Assembly (NCBI GenBank): GCA_964035795.1
Contig: OZ038322.1
Coordinates: 12,354,038 to 12,418,037 of the forward strand
Direction: 5' to 3'
From: Pterobdella sp. o SKG-2022
Taxonomy: Eukaryota; Annelida; Clitellata; Hirudinida; Piscicolidae
DNA: 64,000 nt
Within the stretch, counting starts at the first letter, position 1. Every line of letters begins with the position of its first letter. A model generated the notes under the pieces. The model was not told where the DNA came from. It was given only the letters and a program-made list of their open reading frames with translations, and did not search any database. The position numbers were made by a program, and so were the translations under genes. Shown here piece by piece: positions 56,712 through 64,000 of the stretch.

Positions 56712-58428
56712 TCTTCTTACTTGTGTTCTTGACCTCCATCAACTTCTATTCATTGGGCATATTTTTTAACATCAAAAAATTCTTTGTTTTTTTTTATCAT
56801 TCATGTTTTTTATATAGAATTTCACTTAGCGCGTATATAAACTCGATAACATTTTTTTTGCAGTTATTTTTAATGTTTTGATGCTCATAATGATTCAACA
56901 GATTAGTTGGACTTGATGCGAAATTCTTGCGGCTGTTACAAAAGGATAAGTTCATTGTGCTTAAAAGCTTATCATCATAAAGACTGAAAACACACAAATT
57001 AATCTACATTTTCAACTTATCTTGAGCTAAATTGGGGTTAAAAAGCTTCAAACTCCTGTATTTTCTCTCATTAGCTGACTCACCTCAACATTATTTAACT
57101 TATCAACATTTCCGTTCTTTCGAGATTACTTCCTATCCTCCATTGTTCTTAAATTTTATATCAATGCTATTATTTCAATAGTGAATTTTAATTAAGGGAG
57201 TCTGTTATTGAATTAGACTGTTATTGGCTACAAATGTATTTTCGAGTATAGATTGGATATAATACATAAATATTCATTAACAATAACAATAAGTATTAAT
57301 AAATATATACATTAAAAACTTATGGTGTTTTGAAGCTTTCTAGATATAAATCTTTGGATAAATTTTCATATTATAAAGTTAAAAAATTTTAAACCGAAAC
57401 TCATGTTTGAGTTCTATCGAACACTCCAGCTAGTTCACGAGCGCATATAATATATTTTTAGTTTGTGATTAGCACTCAAACAAAATTTTGATACTTTTCA
57501 CCATGAAAATATACTCAACTTTTAGCTCAACTTATTCAAGACTGTTGCGCATTATATTGCTAAAAAAGAAGCGGAGTTCTTCTTAGGACCTCACCAGTTA
57601 GACTTGAGTTCTAAACAACACCAAGCTGAGAAACACTGAAACCAAAATTTTAAGTGTGAACAATCATTTCTTCAATTTCAATTTTAAATTCCCAAATACC
57701 TTGTCATAATGTAACAATAAAGATATGCTTGCTATAGATAGATGTTACACGGAGACTCGATATTCCCTTCAAAGTGGTCTAGTGCTAATGGAACTAACGC
57801 ATTCCTCGTGTAGTTTTCTAAAACTTTTTTTCCATCATACTTCAATGTGAAACTTAAAGGAGAACTTCTAAAAATTTACTTTTTTCTTTGCTTTTGTTTC
57901 ATCATTCTAATTGGTTGGATCTCAAGTTTGCTCCAATGTTCAAGTAAATAAAAAAAAACGGAGAGTTTTTTAATTGAATTGAGTTCTTTTGTGTTAACCA
58001 AATGATTTTTGAAGTAGAAAAAATTTAAAAAAGTATTCACATAAAGTATTAGAAAGAAAGTCATTAAATTTTTCGAAAAAAATTTCATTAAAAGCTTTGT
58101 TTTAAGGGCAGCGAAGGAAAGATGGGTTCTGGACGAACTGAAATTATAGAAGTATTAAACATAATTCATTGCAAAATTTTTACAACTTTTTGAATAATCA
58201 TTTTAATATAAATTTTTATAAGTTTCTTCAATAAAAAGGCAGAAAAAAATGTAAATTGCAAAACATGATATTCGCTAAATAAAATGTTGTCGATTAACTT
58301 GCTAATTTTATTTTTTTTCTTTTTCAAAACAGCTGCCAACTATAATTCTCCCAACTTAAAAGACAGTTTTTCAAATGCAACCATTTCAAATTCGAAAATC
58401 GTTTAAAGTTTTTCGATCTAATTTTTAG
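56712..58428. other. Gene-poor AT-rich DNA
   Basis: No supported exon. The patch at 57550-57640 is less AT-rich (reading AKKEAEFFLGPHQLDLSSK on plus) but has no clear splice sites. Confidence 0.4.
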
Positions 58429-58526
58429 GCAAACAGCTTGGTCTGGAGCGTGTATCGCAACGTACACAACCTCATACAGCTACCAGCTCCATGCCACTAA
58501 CCCCCATTGTTATTCCACTGAAATAA
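58429..58526 (+). CDS. Possible last exon of an unidentified plus-strand gene
   Basis: A 3' splice-like taatttttag is followed by 96 in-frame nt encoding KQLGLERVSQRTQPHTATSS and 11 more residues before a stop. It is much less AT-rich than the surrounding kilobases, which is why I list it. A similar patch at 58760-58812 ends at a good donor (caa/gtgaga). I find no other exons to connect them, and the protein is not recognised. Confidence 0.2.
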
Positions 58527-58529
58527 ATT

Positions 58530-59559
58530 CCTATGAAACTTCCCACTAACCGTTTTCTAATTGACATGAAGATCTCCAAGAAAACTTCACTAGGATGCGA
58601 TCTTAAAAACTATTACGAGCAAAAAATCTTTGAAAGTTTTATTAATTTACAATATTTTTTGTTTTTTTAGGGTGAAACTTCAAATAGTTAAAATATTCTT
58701 CTATTAAATTGTCGAAAAAACTTGAAACAATGAACGATATAGAAATGAGAGTGAGGGAGAGGGTGCGTATATAGGAGCGACCTTGAACAACATCCGCGTT
58801 TTGTTGGCCACATCACAAGTGAGAGCTTTTTGAGTTTAAATAATATTTATATGTTTCCATGAATCAGTCCTATACTCTTTGAGTATTAATTAATTTTATA
58901 ATTTAAAAAAATGATTTTTCTTATCATGAGTAATATTAATCTTCATTATAATTTAATTTTTTATTTTAAAAATCTTTCTGAGTGTGAAAGATTAGTTCTG
59001 AACTGATCAAAAGTTTATCATTAAAATTCAGAACATTTCAATGGTTCCAATAAGAGACAAGCTTTCAGCTTACGTTTGATAAATTAAATTTTTCAAAAAT
59101 GAAGGGGTTTTATATTATTTCTTCAAAAGCTATGAAAAAAAAATCGCTTAATTGAACACTAGTTTTTATATGTTGAAAATGTCTGAAACTTAAAGGCGCT
59201 TTGAAACTCACATAGAAAATTTCAATAAATTTTTCAGAGAAACGACGATAAATTATTTAAATTATTTTATATTTTTAACAAAGTTCTTTTCAATTGAAAC
59301 ATCACAATGAAATTGAGAAAGCAAAAAAACCCATTGTTTCTAATTATAATATTAAAGCTATTTTTTTAGAAAAAAGATTTAAAAAGTCCAATAGATTTAT
59401 CTGCTTATTAACTGGTGAAATCAAAAACCTTCGTCGATTTAGAAACTTGTGCTTTGTTTTTGTCTTGAGGCTACTGCTTTATTTTGAACATTGAGAACAA
59501 AATCGCCCTTATTATTGATGATTCTATCAAAAATGTATTTTGTCTCAAACTGTTACAGA
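58530..59559. other. Gene-poor DNA
   Basis: AT-rich apart from the patch at 58760-58812 (TATA-like gtatatagg followed by less AT-rich sequence). No gene supported. Confidence 0.35.
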
Positions 59560-59760
59560 GATCAACTATTGCACTAATAATATCTTATAATTAGAAAATT
59601 CTATACTACTTTCAGAATGTTCCATCTTCTACATTGTTCGAGAATGTTCTATACACTAATAATAACTTATTATTAGAATGTTCTATACTGTTCTAAGAGG
59701 TTCAATTTTCTATGTTGTTCTAGAATGTTCTAATTTCTACATTGTTCTAGGATATTTTTA
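59560..59760. repeat. About 80-bp imperfect tandem repeat carrying heat-shock-element motifs
   Basis: Two and a half units share the blocks actaataat...ttatta, gaaaattctata/gaatgttctata and cattgttc. The motif TTCnnGAAnnTTC occurs exactly at 59637-59649 and 59718-59730, 81 bp apart. This is the three-unit inverted nGAAn consensus of heat shock factor binding sites. Whether it is used cannot be told from sequence. Confidence 0.7.
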
Positions 59761-60598
59761 ATCTATAGTATATGAAAAGTTAGAGATTTCATACTTGTGA
59801 CTTCTGTCTCCCTTACTTGGTTATTACTTTCTAAAAGTTTCGAATCCATGGCGTTGTATTTACAAGAAACACAAACTAAATTTAAATTTTTAAATACTTG
59901 CAAAAAATTACTAGTTAGAAACGATGCTTAATGATTTTATAATTTTACTTCAAAAATCAGAAAGGTTTTTGAGAAATATTAATAAAAAAGACCACAAAAA
60001 GCTCGACAACTTTGTACGTGACGAAACAATTCAAATTAATGAAGCATAATTTTGAACAAAAATTTCTCAAAATTTAATTAAAATTTTTTACATCTTTTTC
60101 TAAAAGCTATTCGAACTTTTTACAAGGCCGTAAATTTAACTCACAAACGTTTAAGCAGGAAGCTTTTCGCACGTATTATTAGTTGAAATACTAAATAATC
60201 GATAAAACTGTGAACATGAACAAATTAGTTTTTGGTTTGAATTGCAAATGCGTGCTCCGGAATAGTGTTTGAAAAAAATATCTATACCACGAGCTTTAAA
60301 GCATGGTTTAGAATTAAGTTCCAAAGGATCATTGAGAATGTCTTATTCAAGGCATCTTTCAGTAACTGACTTTTATGTTTCAAATAATAATTAAACATTG
60401 TATTTTCAATTATGAAGCCATATCTTACCTTCTAATTATTCAATGTGATTATTTGAACCAATAAAAACGTGTCGTTAAGAGTCATCTTTGAGCCTTTTTA
60501 TCTGGAAATAAACTTAATAGGCTTTTTATGTTGATGCTTCCATGATGAAGTATTTGCTATTGAGCATGCTAATAAGAAAAATTTATAATAATCAAATC

Positions 60599-60599
<1 letters not shown>

Positions 60600-60646
<47 letters not shown>

Positions 60647-60763
60647 CAGTAGTAGTAGTAGTAGTATTAGTAGTAGTAGTAGCAGTAGTAGTGGTAGTAG
60701 TAGCAGTATTATTATTATTTTTATTATTATTATTATTATTAGTAGTAGTAGTAGTAGTAGTAG
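60600..60763. repeat. TAG/TAT trinucleotide microsatellite
   Basis: Runs of agtagtagt with single interruptions (gca, gtg, att), a middle block of tattattat, and a return to tagtagtag before 60763. Confidence 0.97.
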
Positions 60764-60769
60764 ATTTTA

Positions 60770-63754
60770 TCTTTTTGTCCGCTCAATGAATATTAATGAA
60801 TAGAAAAGATGAAAGTGAAAAAACTACTGTAGTTTGAATCTTTCGTTTCTACTATTCTTATTTTGATTGTTTTGTGGACGATATTTGTCTATTGGCGTGT
60901 CTTACACAGTCAAAGCCATTTTTCGGAGATTTAAATTGCATTTTATTCTTAAATATCTAAAATTTCATGCACATGGACTTTATTGGCTATTTTCGTCTTT
61001 GGTTTTATAATTTTTCTTCTCATAAGCTACTTGATGTTAGTTCTGGTCAAGAAAAACACGTTGTTTAAAAACCTTTGTGTTTGGGATTAGTAAATTTATT
61101 GTTGATTGAATGAAGTTTTTTCTCACGTAGTCACCTAAAGGTTCAACCACGTTAGACTTCAAACTGTTGTTTTTCATTTATTTGTTAATCGTTGTGATGC
61201 ATAATTGCACAACTGAAAGCCAAGTTTGAAGTGATCCGATGGGCGACTTATGTTATAAATCTTATGTTGATTGGGGTTTCTACTTAAATTATATTCAATC
61301 AATATGGAACGTCGAAGAAAGTTAATTTCTTATAAACTCAAAAATCTTGCAAAGTTTTTGGGAAAATTGGCATCACTTCTCTTTCCAAACACTTCTATTA
61401 TTTTTCTTTTCTCTCGTTAGACCAGAGTTCTTCTTGCTTGAAAAGAAATTATGAAACTAATCTTATATGCATATATATAGTTTAAATTCAACTTTAACTA
61501 GTTATAGGATAAAAGAATATAACTAAAATAAATAATAGATACATTTTTTGTTGAAACCTTGTGATGATCTCTTGTTAATAAAAAACTCGAATAACACAAT
61601 TGTTATTATATTTTAAAGATTAAAAATAATACCAAGCATTTTGTTTTATTGTTAGAAATGTGTTCGCAGAGAGTCTTTTGAAAATGAAAGGTTTTTTTTG
61701 GGGTTGAAATAAAACCATTTAACGGCATAATGAAACAGAACTATAAATAGGTTTGAAGTGTGGTTTTTGTTACTAAACGCTGTTTTAGTGTCAGTATAAC
61801 ACTTGTTCTATTGTTTAATGCTATCGAGTTGGTAGTTTCTTATATTCTTTTAGCTAGCACTTATGCCATTGTATGGATATCAAAGAAAATTGAATTGTTA
61901 ATTATTCTTGCACAAAACAATTCATTTTTTCAAAAAGAAAGTCTTTCCATGCATTATTTTTTGAGAATTTATTTTTCTGTTATAATAAATTATTTCTCTC
62001 TTTGGGTGCTTATATTTTATCTCTGAAAGTTTTAAAAACGAGAAACTCTCTTTAAATATTTGTTATTTTTTCGAAGTATAATTTGGCTAAAACAGAAAAT
62101 AGTTTTATTTTTTTGGCTAAGACTCTTAAATCAGCATGAAAAAAAATCCTTATATATAAACTAAAATTCAATGATTAAGTTTTGTAATTCCATTCCTTAA
62201 AATGAAGAGATACTCAAGATGTCTCAAAAACTTAACATTTTTTTCCATCTTTAATTCTATTGATGAAAATGCATAAACAAAGATTCCTATTTTTTTCAGA
62301 GTCATTTGAGAATAGTATAAAAAGATTATAGAAAAGCTTTGTCTTAATGAAAAATTCACAACTATATCATTTTTCATAATTCACAAAGTACTTTATGCCC
62401 AAAAGTAAAGCTGTAACAACAAACGGCAAACAAATGACGAAATTCCATATGATAAGATTTAAGTTTATACTTTAAAAAATAATGAAAATTGCGTTTCAAC
62501 TATAGTAATTAATGCTGTGTTATGTTGAGTATGACCATACAGAGAATGCACATGATGTGCTAGGTACTCTCACTAATCCAGAAAATTAGTGGAAATCCTT
62601 TAATTATGAATAATTGAACTATTAAAAAAGTTTTTGATCATTTGGTGTTTGTTTGTTTTTTATATTGAAAATTTGCTTATTTATGTTTCATTTTTTTTTT
62701 CAATAGTAGGATAAAAAACCTAGCCATAGTTATATCAGATGGTTTCCCAAATTTATAAAGAATGAGCTTTAAAATTGATAGATTGAAAATAAACCAAGAC
62801 AAAATTAGAACCATTATCGTAGAAGTTATGTGACATTTTGAATATCACATTTAAATCAAATACTGTCATTCTTACCGATAGAAATGGAAGTTCTATATCT
62901 TGTAATCTTATATTATGTTAAAGATGAATTTATGAGGTTTTTGAAAATTTTAAAAATCAAAATAAAACCAGACTGAGTTAGTGTAATCTAGTATAGGTGT
63001 AAAATGGGAGGTGAATAGAAAAATGATTATTGAAAAAACCTTTACATCTTTTAGCCTTGTTAGTAATATTCGAAATATGAAAGTTAAATTTTTAGGTTAC
63101 CTTGTGAAATTATATCCAAATAAATATAATGAAAATTTTATTTGAAAGTTGATTATTCAAATCATAAATAAAATGATCTTTATTAGAGTTGTAAGACATG
63201 AAAGTACATTCATTAATGTTGAATTCATATAGTAGTAAAGAAGAAAGCATATCTGACCCTGAAAAAAACAGTTTCTTCATTTAAGAAACTTCAATCAAAA
63301 CTCGAGTAGGTGGTTTTGATAAGGCTGAACTGAAAAAGCTGGAAAAAAACATAATGATATAGAGAATGAGTATAGAGAATACAGCTGTGAATAAAGCCAG
63401 CTGAGAGTTTGTTGCGAGAAGGTTCGACTCATGACATCATCTTCTATTTTAATTTGCTTGCAGAAATGTTTTTTCACAAGAATTTTGGTAGTTTTGCTGT
63501 GTTTTTTCAGAATTAACATATTTACAAAATATTTTTGGTTTGAATTTAATTATAGACTAATGAATTATAAGAAAATATTTGATGTTTTTGAAAAAATATT
63601 TTTTACAAAAAGTTTATGTCGATTATATGAAATTTCATATGAAGTCATTTTTTGCAGTCTTATGAAATGTATTTGAAAATTCACACAGCCTACGTGAAAA
63701 ATTTGGAAATTAATGAATATATGAATAAATTATAGATTTGCCCATTCACAAGGT
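60770..63754. other. Gene-poor DNA upstream of the KCTD gene
   Basis: About 3 kb of AT-rich sequence. Open frames such as 61760-62023 are hydrophobic low-complexity readings without homology I recognise. It may hold the KCTD gene's promoter and 5' UTR; no element stands out. Confidence 0.4.
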
Positions 63755-64000
63755 ATGACTTCAGAGAAGGAAATAGTGGAGTTGAACGTGGGAGGCATAA
63801 CTTTCATGACCACATTGAAAACTTTCCAAAATGTACCAGATTGCCATTTGAGTCGCACCATCACAAAACTTCTTCAAAACGACACCACTAACGTTTCAAC
63901 TCTTGATGCTGTTGTCTACCACCCTGATAAGAGAAAATTCTTTATCGACCGAGATGGAGTTTTGTTTAGATTCATACTTGATTTTTTACGTCAACCAGAT
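63755..64000 (+). CDS. KCTD-type BTB/T1 domain protein, first 82 codons (runs off right edge)
   Basis: From MTSEKEIVELNVGGITFMTT the frame is open to the window end. It contains the T1/BTB opening VELNVGG and the block FFIDRDGVLFRFILDFLRQP, closest from memory to KCTD8/12/16 (RFFIDRDGFLFRYILDYLR). Such proteins form pentamers or tetramers and act as cullin-3 adaptors or GABA-B receptor auxiliary subunits. The Met at 63755 is the first in frame, with VELNVGG starting at residue 8. Possible earlier coding exons are not excluded, because a cacaag before the ATG could be a splice acceptor. The subfamily cannot be settled without the C-terminus. Confidence 0.9.
   Translation, partial: MTSEKEIVELNVGGITFMTTLKTFQNVPDCHLSRTITKLLQNDTTNVSTLDAVVYHPDKRKFFIDRDGVLFRFILDFLRQPD

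Noticed and set aside
60600..60763. CRISPR-like or satellite array
   Set aside because: It is a plain trinucleotide microsatellite without spacers.

Overview
The window is nuclear DNA of an invertebrate animal. It is very AT-rich (roughly 70% or more by eye), its genes carry many short introns, and it holds LINE, LTR and piggyBac debris. The conserved genes are all metazoan: an axonemal dynein heavy chain, Vasa/DDX4, PP2A B55, dynein roadblock light chain, TIP30/HTATIP2 and a KCTD-type BTB protein. I cannot place the phylum from sequence alone.

Layout. 1-12427 (minus): the 5' part of an inner-arm dynein heavy chain of the DNAH7/3/12 group, from its start codon to the beginning of AAA2; the gene runs off the left edge. 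13.1-16.2 kb: LINE debris, including one element set inside a TAGA microsatellite. 16.6-17.3 kb (minus): four exons of an HTATIP2/TIP30 gene whose last third is missing. 17.9-19.0 kb: a broken partial copy of the vasa 5' region, followed at once by a tRNA-Lys-like relic. 19.3-24.1 kb: RTE-type and CR1/jockey-type fragments on both strands plus a truncated LTR. 25.16-29.45 kb (plus): a complete vasa gene whose 12 coding exons add up to one frame of 914 aa. 30.0-32.2 kb: a 401-bp LTR followed by an unassigned segment of different base composition. 32.7-36.7 kb (minus): an immunoglobulin-domain protein. 38.6-39.5 kb (plus): an unrecognised 181-aa protein. 43.0-50.1 kb (minus): the complete PP2A B55 subunit, 13 exons, 458 aa. 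50.6-52.3 kb (minus): dynein roadblock light chain. 54.5-56.7 kb: a piggyBac element with matching ends and TTAA duplications. 56.7-63.75 kb: gene-poor DNA with an 80-bp tandem repeat rich in heat-shock-element motifs and a TAG microsatellite. 63755 to the right edge (plus): the start of a KCTD-type BTB gene.

The genes are unrelated single-copy loci and form no operon or obvious pathway cluster. The most interesting material is vasa: altered helicase motifs, two GC-AG introns, an Asn/Arg/Asp-rich N-terminus in place of RGG repeats, an in-frame alternative 3' splice site, and a nearby broken copy of its promoter-proximal region. Exon coordinates for vasa, PPP2R2A, DYNLRB and HTATIP2 were worked out by hand from splice sites and reading phase.
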